Assembly: GCA_902785785.1 (NCBI GenBank)
Contig: CADAAA010000002.1
Span: 186,001-250,000, forward strand
Direction of reading: 5' to 3'
DNA: 64,000 nt
Source of the DNA: an uncultured Bacteroidia bacterium
GTDB lineage: Bacteria > Bacteroidota > Bacteroidia > Bacteroidales > UBA932
The notes beneath the pieces are model-generated. The model did not search any database. It had not been told where the DNA came from and was given only the letters and a program-made list of their open reading frames with translations. The translations under genes were made by a program, and so were the position numbers. This document shows, one piece after another, positions 43,067 through 53,261 of this stretch. The stretch's first letter is position 1, and every line of letters begins with the position of its first letter.

Positions 43067-45028
43067 TCAGTTCCTGGCGATGAAATCAAGTATTGTGCGG
43101 TAGTAGCGCATCTGGTTGTCAATGCCTTTGTATCCGTGACCCTGTCCTTCCATGATAAGGAACTCCACCGGCTTTCCGGCTTCCTTCAGGGCGTCGTAGA
43201 GCATCTGTGAGCCTCCTATGTCCACGCGGTCGTCATGGTCTCCGTGGATCAGCAGGAGCGGCCCGGAGATCTTGTCCACATGGTTGATGGGGGAACGGTC
43301 CATGAGTTTGTCGCGCTCCGTGACGGGATCTCCTGCCTCCAGGTAGTCCCAGTCAGGGATGTTGGTGTGGTAATGCTCATATATGATGTCGCTGAAGCCG
43401 GCGACTGCCACTCCGAATCCGAAGGGGAAAGAAGCCTTGAAGCCGTTCACTTCACCCGGGAAGGTCATCAGCCGCATGGTTTCATAGCCTCCGTGGCTCA
43501 TGCCGAAACAACCGACACGCTCCGGAGGAATACCCAGCATCTCGGATACATATCGTGCGCAGTAGATCATGTCGATGGTCTCGTTGCCCCCGAGGTCGTG
43601 GTCGTTGAGCGCGGCGAAGTCGCGGCCGAAGCCGCTGGAGCCGCGCGGCGATGCGCTGAGGACATACATTCCGGCATCAGTAAAGATCTGGTGCTCTATG
43701 TCATAGGCGTTTTCTCCTCCATAGAAGGACATTACCATCAGCCTTGCCTGATCGGCGGGAAGCGGGTTGTCCGGAACCATCAGGTAAGCATGCAGCATCC
43801 TGGTCTCACCGGTGGCAGGGTCGATGTCGAAGGTCGGAATGCTGAGTTTCTCTGCATGGGAAGTAACCATGGAAGACTTGATGTCTTCCGGGAGATCGAC
43901 AAGGACGGACTGCTCCAGCTTGCCGCCATCGAAACTGACGGTCCATATCTGGAAGAGGATGTCGGTCGCTCCGGCGGTGAAATACATTTTGTTGCCGACT
44001 GTGGTCTGGAAAGAAAGCGTCGCCGGGTACAGTGTCTGGGCGAGTTCGGTCCCGTCAGGCTCCAGTACTCGAACGAGCGAACCCTCCGGGCTTGTGCTCA
44101 CGCAGGCAAGATACTTCTTCCCGTCATACTCGATCCATTCAGCGGAGACGTCCTGGGTGTAAGATGTGATCTGGGAGGTCTTGCCGGTACGGCGGTCGTA
44201 TGAATATACGTTCGCATAGCCGCTCTGGTCCGACAGGAAATAGGCTACATCGGCGGAATACCAGGGCGAAATGACGGCACATCCGGAAAGGCTGGCTTCA
44301 AGTGAAGGATCGGTGACGACTTTGTACTCTCCAGTCGCGAAGTCGAGATATGCCATGTTGGTATAGGTCCTGTTAACGTTCTTGAGGACCGTAAGCATGC
44401 ATCCGGTGTTGTCCGGACTGACAGCGAATTCGCTCCAGGTCATGCGGAAGTCGGGCTTGTCCTCGCAAATCAACTTGTCCTCGAGGGTCTTGACATTCAA
44501 CAGGCGGAATTCGTCAGTATGGTCGTCCCCATCCTGCGAGGTCCTCGCCACATATGCTATCAGACTCTTGTCATCGTTGAAACTCCATCCGTAGATGTAG
44601 GGCACGTCGGTGAAGCAGACGGTCTCGCCGGTCGAAGGATCCATCCGGTAGAGGTCTATCTTTTCGTCGTTGGACTTGTCGCCCATCCAGTACAGGCAGC
44701 CGTCATTCTCATTAACCTCCGGGCTCCAGAAGTTGCGTTCCGCCCAGTTCTCGTTGGAAATGACTTTACCTCGGCTGATGTCAGTGCTTTCCGCAAGGTC
44801 GAGCAAGAGCAGGGGATTGCCGTCGGTATTGCGGACGTAAATCAGCTTTGAAGCGTCATCAGAGAGGTAGAATCCCCATGTGGAGTAAGGGAATCCTTCG
44901 AGGAAAGAAAGTACATCGACCTCGCGGTCGATGAACGGGACCTTTCCTTCGTCCTGCTTCTGGGAGCAGGAAGTGAAAAGGAATGCTGCCGATATCAGCA
45001 GCATTCCTGAAATCAATATCTTTCTCAT
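43067..45028 (-). CDS. S9-family prolyl oligopeptidase, lipoprotein
   Basis: A 653-residue exported peptidase. Lipobox SAAFLFTSC (Cys21). Residues about 40-380 form a beta-propeller (repeats such as WSPEVNENDGCLYWMGD); the alpha/beta-hydrolase end has GCFGMSHGGYE with Ser about 511, LLIHGDHDDRVD and GQGHGYKG supplying Asp and His. It cleaves short peptides, often dipeptidyl or acylaminoacyl units. Its ATG overlaps the SusD stop by one base, so it is co-translated with the SusCD pair. Confidence 0.9.
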   Translation of the reverse strand: MRKILISGMLLISAAFLFTSCSQKQDEGKVPFIDREVDVLSFLEGFPYSTWGFYLSDDASKLIYVRNTDGNPLLLLDLAESTDISRGKVISNENWAERNFWSPEVNENDGCLYWMGDKSNDEKIDLYRMDPSTGETVCFTDVPYIYGWSFNDDKSLIAYVARTSQDGDDHTDEFRLLNVKTLEDKLICEDKPDFRMTWSEFAVSPDNTGCMLTVLKNVNRTYTNMAYLDFATGEYKVVTDPSLEASLSGCAVISPWYSADVAYFLSDQSGYANVYSYDRRTGKTSQITSYTQDVSAEWIEYDGKKYLACVSTSPEGSLVRVLEPDGTELAQTLYPATLSFQTTVGNKMYFTAGATDILFQIWTVSFDGGKLEQSVLVDLPEDIKSSMVTSHAEKLSIPTFDIDPATGETRMLHAYLMVPDNPLPADQARLMVMSFYGGENAYDIEHQIFTDAGMYVLSASPRGSSGFGRDFAALNDHDLGGNETIDMIYCARYVSEMLGIPPERVGCFGMSHGGYETMRLMTFPGEVNGFKASFPFGFGVAVAGFSDIIYEHYHTNIPDWDYLEAGDPVTERDKLMDRSPINHVDKISGPLLLIHGDHDDRVDIGGSQMLYDALKEAGKPVEFLIMEGQGHGYKGIDNQMRYYRTILDFIARN

Positions 45029-46515
45029 TACTTTCTCCAGTATTCGTTCTGGTCGGCTGCAGTGAGAGCGTGGTTGTAGAGCATTTCATACTCCGGAATC
45101 GGGAGCATGAAGCGCGGGCTGTCCGCCGGAAGGCTCTTGACTTCGGCCCAATGCTCGGGATCCTTGGTACGGTCGAGTGGCTGGTGCAGGCGACGCAGGT
45201 CGTGCAGGCGGAAGCCCTCTCCGTAGAGCTCCTTGCGGCGCTCGTAGTAGATCTTGTCAAGGGAGCCGTCGGTCGGGGTGGCGCCTCGGGCTACCTGAAG
45301 GGCGTTGAGCACACTCTTGGCAACGGAGGCGTTACCGCTGTTGGCTTCAGCCTCAGCCTTGATGAGATAGGCTTCGGCTATGCGTGCCAACGGGAACTCT
45401 GCATCACCGATGACAGTCCTGTGGCTGAACTTGTTGGTAATGTAGCCGTCAGCCTCATAGAAATAGAACGGGAACATCTTTCGGCAGTCGCTGTCCTCGA
45501 AGGACTCACGGAAACGCTTGGTCCAGCGCACGGTGCTGTATCCGTCGAGCACGTTCCAGCCCTGGTCCCACTTCTCGAAGTCCACCTTTCCATCCTCGGC
45601 TGCATCGTCGTAGCCGTCTGCAAGATAGTAGAAGGAAGGGAGGGAAGCGTAGTAGTTGCTGGTAGCAGGGACGAAGTTGAAGAACATGAGCCATTCTGCG
45701 TTATGGTCCTTGAAGCCGCTCCGCCACTCTTCCTTGCTCATCAGGTTGGAGCCGTCGAAGACATTGCCGGCAGCGATTTCCGCATACTTTGCCGCATTTG
45801 ACCAGTCGGCCATATCCTGATACGCACGGGCCATGAACAGGGCGACGCTTCTGGTCGTAAAGTAGTCTGTGGAGGTGTTGCTTATGAGGTTCATCGCCTG
45901 GCTGAAGTCGCTGATGACCTGGGCGTAGACCTCCTTGACGGAAGAGCGGCCGAGATTCTCGGAAGCGGCATCTGCCGGCTCCGTCCTCAGGATCACTCCG
46001 GGAGCGTTTGCATCCAGGGTATAAGCAGGGGCGAACAGGCGGATGAGACGCAGGAACATGAAGCCGCGAAGGGCATAGGCTTGTCCAAGGAGGTTGTCTT
46101 TTCCGGCTTCGTCCTCCATCTCGCTGACATACTTTATGATGCTGTTGGCGGCATCGATGCCGTGATAGTCAGCAGGCCAGATGTAGTTGGCGTAGCCGAA
46201 CCACCAGGGCTCGGATGCCGGAACCTGGGAATAAGTATAGGAGTAGAGGTTCCAGTTGTAGGTGGGGAATCCATAGGCTCCTGACGACATGGCTGCATCC
46301 TCGCCCATCACTTCGGCCATCACGGTGCCCAATGTGAGTGACATATAGTGACCGACGTATGCCATACCGGAATTGAGTGCGGTCTGCGCAGACTCGACCG
46401 AGGAGAATATCTGCTCGTCGGAAACTGCATTGGATGGCACCGGGTTAAGTGTCTCCTTGGAGCAGGAGACCAGTGCTGTCAGACTTATAAGCGCAATGTA
46501 TATTATCTTTTTCAT
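45028..46515 (-). CDS. SusD/RagB-family outer-membrane nutrient-binding lipoprotein
   Basis: A 495-residue lipoprotein (LTALVSC, Cys18). TPR-rich SusD fold: QAYALRGFMFLRLIRLFAP is the conserved helix, and the C-terminus has LARIAEAYLIKAEAEANSG and YYERRKELYGEGFRLHDLRR. It forms the lid of the SusC channel and captures ligand at the cell surface. Lies 12 bases after SusC. Confidence 0.95.
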   Translation of the reverse strand: MKKIIYIALISLTALVSCSKETLNPVPSNAVSDEQIFSSVESAQTALNSGMAYVGHYMSLTLGTVMAEVMGEDAAMSSGAYGFPTYNWNLYSYTYSQVPASEPWWFGYANYIWPADYHGIDAANSIIKYVSEMEDEAGKDNLLGQAYALRGFMFLRLIRLFAPAYTLDANAPGVILRTEPADAASENLGRSSVKEVYAQVISDFSQAMNLISNTSTDYFTTRSVALFMARAYQDMADWSNAAKYAEIAAGNVFDGSNLMSKEEWRSGFKDHNAEWLMFFNFVPATSNYYASLPSFYYLADGYDDAAEDGKVDFEKWDQGWNVLDGYSTVRWTKRFRESFEDSDCRKMFPFYFYEADGYITNKFSHRTVIGDAEFPLARIAEAYLIKAEAEANSGNASVAKSVLNALQVARGATPTDGSLDKIYYERRKELYGEGFRLHDLRRLHQPLDRTKDPEHWAEVKSLPADSPRFMLPIPEYEMLYNHALTAADQNEYWRK

Positions 46516-46527
46516 AAGGCTGTCGAT

Positions 46528-49500
46528 TTAGAAAGTGATGTTCACACCCATCGTATAGGTCTTGCTGATCGGGACGTAGTAAGGATAAGCATCGTATCCG
46601 CCGACACCGAAGATGTCGATGTCATCATAACCCTTGTAACCCTTGTCCTTGAACACGGTGAAGAGGTTGTCGGCATTGACGTACACGCGGAGACCGTCGA
46701 TGATTCCCAGCTTGCTGGTCACACTCTTGGGCAGGGAGTAGGAGAGGCTCACATTCTTGAGCTTGAAGTACGTGGCATCATAAAGGAAGCGGGTAGAAGG
46801 GGAGTTGGACTGGTTGTCGTTCGAATTGGTGTACTTAGGTACGTTGGTGTTGGTATTCGACGGAGTCCAGGCGTTCAGCGCATCCTTGTGTAGATTCTTT
46901 CCGGAATCGTTGCCCTCGTGCATCATACCTGCATAGATGGCGTCATAGAACTTGCCGCCGAGGTTGTAGTAGAGCATGAAGGAGAAGTTCAGACCCTTCC
47001 AGTTGAAGTTGTTGGTGAGGGAACCGAAACCCCATGGAGTGGCACGGCCCTGCATGTCGTAGTCGGCATCGGAGTAGACACTCGTCGTGCCGTTGCCCTG
47101 CTTCCACAGGGGATTGCCGTTGGCGGGATCCACGCCTGCCCAGGTAGGCAGGTAGAACTCATACTGGCTGTGGCCGATCTTCCATATCTTCTTCGTGTCG
47201 GACATGGTGATGTCGTCATCGCCCGCGAGGTCAAGTATCTCATCTGCGTTGTACGAGTAGTTGAAACTGATGTCCCAGCTGAAGTCATTGTTCTGGACGG
47301 GGGTGCCGTTCAGGACGAACTCAAGGCCCCGGTTGCGTACCTTGGCAAGGTTCATCATCACCGAACTGACCTGGTCGTAATAGTTGCCTACACCGTGCGA
47401 AGCGGGAAGGGGATACTCGTAGAGAAGGTCGTCGGAAGTCTTGTCAAACACCTCGATGGATCCGGTCAGACGGTTCTTGAAGAATCCGAAATCAAGTCCG
47501 ACATTGAGCATTCTCTGCTTCTCCCAACCGAGGTCGGGATTGGAGAAACTCTCGTGGCCGAGACCGGAGACATTGCCGTATTGATAAGAGGAATCAGCGA
47601 TCCAGAGACCCAGGGACTGGTAACGGCCGATACCGGCGTCATTTCCGGAAGTACCGTAGCTGGCGCGCAGCTTGAGGTCGCTGATCCAGTCGACACCCTG
47701 GAGGAAGCCCTCCTGCTTCATACGCCAGGAAGCTCCTACGCTGAAGAAGTTACCGAACTTTCTATCTGCACCGAAAACGGAGGAACCGTCACGTCTGAAC
47801 GATCCGGACAGGAAGTATTTCTCAGCGAAGTTGTATTCCGCATGGCCGAGGTAGGAGATGAGGGCAGCCTCGGTGAAGTACGAAGTCATGGATTGGAAGC
47901 TGCTAGCGCCGGCAAGTTCGGTCATGAAGTCGAACGCGAAGTCTGTCTTCACCCCGTTGAAATAGTTCCTCTTGCTCTTCCAGAACTCATATCCGGCCAT
48001 GGCGGAGAAGTTGTGGTTCTCTGCGAAGGTCCTGGCGAAGTTGAGTGTGGTGGTGCTCGTGAACATCATGTCGTATGTCTGGTTCTTGCTGCCGCGTCCG
48101 TTGTAGGCGGGTCCGTTGCCGTGGTACTTGTTCCAGTAACTGGTATCATAGACGGAAACGAAGTCAGGGGAGAAAACGGTACGGGCGGTCAGGCCGTCGG
48201 CCAGGCTGATCTCGGTGTAGAACGAGGCGAACAGGCGGTAGGTCTCGGCCTTGTTGGTGTCCATTGTGGGCAGCCCAACGGGGTTGAAGTCCTTGGATGC
48301 AGGGTTGGTCCAGTTGTACTGTTTCTCGCCTGCAGCGTCAAGCACATAGTTGCCATTGCTGTCCACGATGTAGACAGGGACTGCATTGGGGAACTGGGCG
48401 GCATTGAAGAGAGGTGATGCTCCGGCAGAGGAACCAACCTCGTTGTTCTGCAGGGAGTAGGAGAAGATGGCGTTGGCGCCGCCTTTGAGCCAGGGCTTGA
48501 CCTGGGCGTCGATGGTGGCTTTGCCGGAGTAGCGGGTATAGCTGGCCGAAGGGGTGGTACCGGTCTGGTCGAAATAACCGCCGGAGAAGAAATAATTGAT
48601 CTTGTCGTTACCTCCTGAGTAGCTGAGGCTGTAGTCCTTGGAGAATCCGGTCTTCATGACCTCATCCTGCCATTCAGTATCGATGATGATCTTGGCACCG
48701 TTCACGACGTTGCCGGAGGCATCAAGCGGATTGGCGTTGTTGTAGGGGTTCCAAGTGAGGAGACCCTGGGTCTGGGCATTGGCCCATTCGGCACCGTTGC
48801 CGGACTCCAGATAGCTGTTGAATACGGTCTTGTAATATTCGGCAGAGTTCATCACGTCATACTTCTTGGGGACGGATGAGATTCCATACTGGGCGTTGAA
48901 GTTGACGTGTCCGTTACCGGCCTTGCCGTTCTTGGTGGTGATGATGACCACGCCGTTGGCGGCACGGGAACCGTACAATGAAGCGGCGGCAGCGTCCTTC
49001 AGGACGGTGATGGACTCGATGTCCTGAGGATTGATGGTCGAGAGGATACTGCTGGTAGCGTCGGTGTAAGAGGCATTGTAAGAATAACTTACATTGGTCG
49101 TGGCAACACCGTCGATAACGTAGAGAGGATCGGCGGAGGCGTTGAGGGTGCCGGTACCGCGGATGCGGAAGGTGGTAGCGGCACCGGGCTGACCGGATGC
49201 CGTGGTCACCTGCAGACCGGCGACCTTGCCCTGAAGAGCCTGCTCGACGGAAGCGACAGGCTTCTGGGCGAGCTCTTCCGAGCGGACCATGGAGGCCGAT
49301 CCGGAATAGGATGACTTCTTGGCTGTACCATATGCAACGACGATGGTCTCGTCGAGGAACTCGGCGCTGGGTGTGAGTTCGACATTGAGACTGCGGTTGC
49401 CCCTGACGGGCACCTGCATGGTCTCATAGCCAATGGAAGAGAAGATCAGGACTCCATCAGAGGGAGCGGTGACGGAATAGTTTCCGTTCACGTCGGAGAC

Positions 49501-49659
49501 GACGCCGTTGGTCGTGCCGCTGACGATGACGGATGCTCCCGGGACCGGCTCTCCGTTGGAGGCGTCGGTCACGGTGCCTCTCACCGTAATGTTTTGCGCC
49601 TGTACGGCAGCACATACGGAGACAAGCAGAATCGAAATAAGACTCTTGATACCTTTCAT
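46528..49659 (-). CDS. SusC/RagA-family TonB-linked outer-membrane transporter
   Basis: A 1043-residue TonB-dependent transporter. Order: signal peptide, carboxypeptidase-regulatory-like domain (VRGTVTDASNGEPVPGASVI), plug (LAQKPVASVEQALQGKVAGL, VLKDAAAASLYGSRAANGVV) and a long beta-barrel ending MGVNITF. It imports the ligand caught by SusD using TonB energy. No anti-sigma FecR or sensor gene adjoins. With the S9 peptidase, a peptide cargo is more likely than a sugar. Confidence 0.96.
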   Translation of the reverse strand: MKGIKSLISILLVSVCAAVQAQNITVRGTVTDASNGEPVPGASVIVSGTTNGVVSDVNGNYSVTAPSDGVLIFSSIGYETMQVPVRGNRSLNVELTPSAEFLDETIVVAYGTAKKSSYSGSASMVRSEELAQKPVASVEQALQGKVAGLQVTTASGQPGAATTFRIRGTGTLNASADPLYVIDGVATTNVSYSYNASYTDATSSILSTINPQDIESITVLKDAAAASLYGSRAANGVVIITTKNGKAGNGHVNFNAQYGISSVPKKYDVMNSAEYYKTVFNSYLESGNGAEWANAQTQGLLTWNPYNNANPLDASGNVVNGAKIIIDTEWQDEVMKTGFSKDYSLSYSGGNDKINYFFSGGYFDQTGTTPSASYTRYSGKATIDAQVKPWLKGGANAIFSYSLQNNEVGSSAGASPLFNAAQFPNAVPVYIVDSNGNYVLDAAGEKQYNWTNPASKDFNPVGLPTMDTNKAETYRLFASFYTEISLADGLTARTVFSPDFVSVYDTSYWNKYHGNGPAYNGRGSKNQTYDMMFTSTTTLNFARTFAENHNFSAMAGYEFWKSKRNYFNGVKTDFAFDFMTELAGASSFQSMTSYFTEAALISYLGHAEYNFAEKYFLSGSFRRDGSSVFGADRKFGNFFSVGASWRMKQEGFLQGVDWISDLKLRASYGTSGNDAGIGRYQSLGLWIADSSYQYGNVSGLGHESFSNPDLGWEKQRMLNVGLDFGFFKNRLTGSIEVFDKTSDDLLYEYPLPASHGVGNYYDQVSSVMMNLAKVRNRGLEFVLNGTPVQNNDFSWDISFNYSYNADEILDLAGDDDITMSDTKKIWKIGHSQYEFYLPTWAGVDPANGNPLWKQGNGTTSVYSDADYDMQGRATPWGFGSLTNNFNWKGLNFSFMLYYNLGGKFYDAIYAGMMHEGNDSGKNLHKDALNAWTPSNTNTNVPKYTNSNDNQSNSPSTRFLYDATYFKLKNVSLSYSLPKSVTSKLGIIDGLRVYVNADNLFTVFKDKGYKGYDDIDIFGVGGYDAYPYYVPISKTYTMGVNITF

Positions 49660-49845
49660 GTTAAGCTGATTTATGATACTAAATGGTGAAGACTCTCACC
49701 GTCCGGCAGGAGGATTCACACTACTTACTTTCCAGCAAGATACAAAGTTTTTTATTTTTATGCAAAAAATAGGAGTAAAAAGCATCAAAATTTGTATAAA
49801 ATGCGAATAATCTGTTATGGCAATAGGGTAACAGGCGGTTACAGA
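49660..49845. other. SusC upstream spacer
   Basis: AT-rich gap between SusC and the epimerase gene. On the minus strand an AAACTTTG sequence (about 49752) preceded by TTTTTTG resembles a weak promoter for SusC. Nothing else seen. Confidence 0.3.
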
Positions 49846-50667
49846 TTAACAGTGCAACAATTCCTTGACATACTTGACGCTGGCCTCGTACTCCTCATCT
49901 GTATCGAGATGCTCGATAATCATAGGCATGCGTGGATTCTCCTCCGTGGCGAGGCGGGAATAAAATCTCAGGTCCAAGGAACCCTCGCCGCAGGCGCATT
50001 CCTCCAGCTGGAAAGTGTATTCCTCCTTCAGGCGTATGTCCTTGAGGTGGCAGCTGACAATGGTGCCTTTCAGTTTTGAGAAACACTCCTTGAGGAACTC
50101 ATCGTTGTAGAAAAAACGTCGCGGAGAGGTTATCATATTGACAACGTCGAGATGGGTCCCGAACTCCGGCCGGTCAACTTCTTCGATCAGGCGGATATAT
50201 TCATCCGGGCTGGAAGGGATCATCCAGGGCATCGATTCTATGCAGAATTTCGTATGTTGAGGATGCACGGAGTCGATGATTCCGCGTATCATTCCGACAG
50301 CCATTGTCCAAAGACCGGCAGAGAAATTGTCGCGGTACCCGCCATCCCAGCGCGGGCCATACGGGGTGCCGACGACGTTGACGCAGCAGGCGGCACCGAT
50401 GGCATCCGCCATGCGGAGCTGGCCTATGGCGTAGTCGGTCCAGCGCCGGCGCTCGGCCGGTTCGGCGGCGAGCGTATTGCGCCAGACGCCGACCTCGGCG
50501 ATGCTCAGGCCGGCCTCGTCGGCTGCGGCCTTGTAGGCCATGACCGCCTCCTCGCCGGCCAGATGGTCGACAGGGAATACGACGGCCTCCAGGCCAAGGG
50601 CCTTGTGCTTCGCAGCCCATTCCCGCGGCGAGCGGTGTCGGAGAGGTGAGGAAATGCCCAGGATCAT
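49846..50667 (-). CDS. Sugar phosphate isomerase/epimerase (AP-endonuclease-2-like TIM barrel)
   Basis: A 273-residue xylose isomerase-like TIM barrel: LGLEAVVFPVDHL, ADAIGAACCVNVVG, FCIESMPWMIPSS (Glu metal ligand), FGTHLDVVNMI (His, Asp) and SCHLKDIRLKEEYTF. Interconverts keto sugars or related compounds; substrate unknown. Its ATG overlaps the stop of the upstream transporter gene (ATGA), so both act in one pathway. Confidence 0.86.
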   Translation of the reverse strand: MILGISSPLRHRSPREWAAKHKALGLEAVVFPVDHLAGEEAVMAYKAAADEAGLSIAEVGVWRNTLAAEPAERRRWTDYAIGQLRMADAIGAACCVNVVGTPYGPRWDGGYRDNFSAGLWTMAVGMIRGIIDSVHPQHTKFCIESMPWMIPSSPDEYIRLIEEVDRPEFGTHLDVVNMITSPRRFFYNDEFLKECFSKLKGTIVSCHLKDIRLKEEYTFQLEECACGEGSLDLRFYSRLATEENPRMPMIIEHLDTDEEYEASVKYVKELLHC

Positions 50668-52070
50668 TGTCTGTTGGTTATTGTAGCGTTGATATCATCC
50701 ATGACCTTGTCGGAAAGCTCGTACTTGCCGATCACGTAAATGGCGAGAAGGAAGAGCAGTGCCGGGATAAGGGTTACGAGCCAGAGGATGCCCTGTTCCG
50801 CAAGGGGAGTCTGGGCCTGGCTGGAAGAGTTGAATCCCACCCAGGCTAGCACGAGCCCGGGAATGACGCCGCCTAGCGCCATTCCGGCCTTCATGAAGAT
50901 GCAGATAAGCGCATTGACTATGCCCGCTACGCGGCGGCCGGTGGCGTATTCGCCGTAAGTCACGACCTCAGGCACAAGGGCCCACATATATCCCGTCGCG
51001 ACGAGGATTCCCGTGCTCTTGACGAACTGTATGACGCAAAGCAGAGGGAAGCAGGACTTCACGGCAGGGAAGGATACGCAGAGGTACATAAGCACCATTC
51101 CAACGATGGCGATGCCGAGGAACATGCGGAACATGCCGTTCTTGCCTACCTTTTTCTTGATGGCTGGTACCAGGGGGAGGAAAATGAATGCAGGAATGGT
51201 TCCAAGCCACATGAACGCCGTAGTCATGAAAGGTGAGGCGCCTATGTTGTAGGTCATGAAATAAGAGTCGGCGGCATTGCTGATGCTCATCGTCGTGAAA
51301 GCGATGACGAAGAAGAAAGACAGTATCCTGAGCGGGCGGTTGCGAACGAGCTCCATCCAAAGGTCGCTGACCTTCACCTCAGACGCTCCCTTTTCGTCCA
51401 TGACTATGCGCTCCTTGCTTTCGAAGAAGCAGAATATCAGCAGCGCAAGGCCCGTCAGGGCGAAGATGCTCATGGTGATGAACCATGCGTGGGCTGACTC
51501 GGGAGTGTTGTATACCGCTTCCATCTTTCCGGAAACGGGATTGTATGCTTTCGGAGCGAAAATGGCGATGACAAGGGGCAGGGTCTTGATGATCAACCCG
51601 GCGAGATTGGCCAGAAACATGCGGACGCTCGTCAGGACGGTGATCTCATTGGTATCGCGGGTGAGCGATGCCCCCAGCGCACCGTACGGGACATTGATGA
51701 GTGTGAAGCACATGCTCAGGCCTACGTAGGTGATGTATGCGTACAGAAGCGAACCGCTGAAGCCGTTCCAGAAACAGAGCATGGCAAATCCCGCAAGGGG
51801 AAGACCGCCCATGACCAGCCATGAGCGGTACTTGCCCCAACGGGGATTGGACTTGTCAACGAAGGCCCCTACGACGGGGTCCCAGATGACGTCTATGATG
51901 CGGACTACAAGGAACATCACCGCAGCTACCGTCGGCTTGAGCCCGTAGACATTGGTGTAGAAGAACAGGAGCCATATGCTTACCGTCTGATAGATCAGAT
52001 TCTGGGCAAGGTCTCCTGAGCTGTAGCCGATACGCTGGCACCAGCTCAGCTTGTAGTTGCCGTTATCCAC
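50664..52070 (-). CDS. GPH-family sugar:cation symporter (MFS)
   Basis: A 468-residue inner-membrane protein with about 12 transmembrane segments. Family motifs: RIGYSSGDLAQNLIYQTVSI, RIIDVIWDPVVGAFVDKSNP and RWGKYRSWLV. The glycoside-pentoside-hexuronide group imports sugars or uronides with Na+ or H+. In an operon between a Fe-alcohol dehydrogenase and an epimerase. Confidence 0.92.
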   Translation of the reverse strand: MDNGNYKLSWCQRIGYSSGDLAQNLIYQTVSIWLLFFYTNVYGLKPTVAAVMFLVVRIIDVIWDPVVGAFVDKSNPRWGKYRSWLVMGGLPLAGFAMLCFWNGFSGSLLYAYITYVGLSMCFTLINVPYGALGASLTRDTNEITVLTSVRMFLANLAGLIIKTLPLVIAIFAPKAYNPVSGKMEAVYNTPESAHAWFITMSIFALTGLALLIFCFFESKERIVMDEKGASEVKVSDLWMELVRNRPLRILSFFFVIAFTTMSISNAADSYFMTYNIGASPFMTTAFMWLGTIPAFIFLPLVPAIKKKVGKNGMFRMFLGIAIVGMVLMYLCVSFPAVKSCFPLLCVIQFVKSTGILVATGYMWALVPEVVTYGEYATGRRVAGIVNALICIFMKAGMALGGVIPGLVLAWVGFNSSSQAQTPLAEQGILWLVTLIPALLFLLAIYVIGKYELSDKVMDDINATITNRQ

Positions 52071-52079
52071 GGTTGACGG

Positions 52080-53261
52080 TTATTTGGCCATCTGGTAGAT
52101 GGCTTCCATGTCCTTGGCCGCCAGGACTTTGAAGGCTCCGATGGTCTTTGTGCCGCCGTTGCTGCACTTGACGGTCATCTCATCTATCTCGGCATCGGTG
52201 ATCTTTCTGCCGATCAGTTCGTGGATGTTTATCGGCATGCCGATATGGTGGTAGAAACGCTCCATGGCTTGGATACCTTTTTCAGCGGTACCCTCCGGGT
52301 CGGTGTAGTCGTTGGGAACATCCATGACGTTGACGGCGAATTGGACGAAACGGGCTATGTCCTCCTTCATGACATATCGCGCCCAGCTCGGCCATACCGC
52401 AGCGAGGCCGGCGCCATGGGTCACATCGAACATCGCGCTGAGCTCGTGCTCGAGCAGGTGCGTGGCCCAGTCGCCTTCCGTGCCGCAGCCTGTCAAGTCA
52501 TTGTGCGCCAGGCTGCCGCCCCACATGATCTGTGCGCGGTGACGGTAGTCCTCGGGGTCCTTCAGGACTGCGAAGACGCTTTCCTTCATTGTGCGAAGGA
52601 GTCCTTCGGCTATGGCGTCGGTGAGCGACATGTCCATGTCATGGGAGAAATAGCGCTCCATCGTGTGCATCATGATGTCGGTCACGCCGGCGGCTGTCTG
52701 ATACGGAGGGAGGGTGAAAGTGCGGCAAGGGTTCATGATGGCGAACTTGACGCGGCAAAGGTTGTTGGAGTAGCCGTGCTTGATCCAACCGTCCTCGTTG
52801 GTGATGACGCTGGAGTCGCTCATCTCGCTGCCTGCGGCAGGGATGGTAAGCACCGCAGCCACCGGAAGCGCGCTCTGTGGATGCTTCTTGTAGGCATAGA
52901 AATCCCAAACGTCCCCGTCGTAGGGAACTCCGTATGCGATTGCTTTGGACGAGTCTATGACGCTGCCGCCGCCTATGGCCAGAATGAAGTCGACGCCTTC
53001 CTTGCGGCAAAGGTCGATGCCTTTGTGGACCAGGGAAAGACGGGGATTCGGAACGACGCCCCCGAGCTTGATGAAGTTGACACCTTCATAGTCGAGGATC
53101 CCGCAGATCTTGTCCAGCAGGCCGGACTTCTCGGCGCTCTTCCCGCCATAATGGACTAGGACTTTGTGTCCACCATATCGCTTGATGAGTTTCGCTACCT
53201 GCTCTTCCGAGTCCCGTCCGAACACGACCTCCGTCGGGGCATAAAAATTGAAATCTTTCAT
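52080..53261 (-). CDS. Iron-containing alcohol dehydrogenase (YqhD/butanol dehydrogenase type)
   Basis: A 393-residue NAD(P)-dependent oxidoreductase: FGRDSEEQVAKLIKRYGG, the nucleotide motif IGGGSVIDSSKAIAYG, TIPAAGSEMSDSSVI, and the metal-binding His residues in SLAHNDLTGCG, LLEHELSAMF and VTHGAGLAAV. It reduces an aldehyde or oxidises an alcohol or sugar alcohol. First gene of the transporter-epimerase operon. The ATG at 53261 gives the usual MKDFNFYAPT start. Confidence 0.92.
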   Translation of the reverse strand: MKDFNFYAPTEVVFGRDSEEQVAKLIKRYGGHKVLVHYGGKSAEKSGLLDKICGILDYEGVNFIKLGGVVPNPRLSLVHKGIDLCRKEGVDFILAIGGGSVIDSSKAIAYGVPYDGDVWDFYAYKKHPQSALPVAAVLTIPAAGSEMSDSSVITNEDGWIKHGYSNNLCRVKFAIMNPCRTFTLPPYQTAAGVTDIMMHTMERYFSHDMDMSLTDAIAEGLLRTMKESVFAVLKDPEDYRHRAQIMWGGSLAHNDLTGCGTEGDWATHLLEHELSAMFDVTHGAGLAAVWPSWARYVMKEDIARFVQFAVNVMDVPNDYTDPEGTAEKGIQAMERFYHHIGMPINIHELIGRKITDAEIDEMTVKCSNGGTKTIGAFKVLAAKDMEAIYQMAK

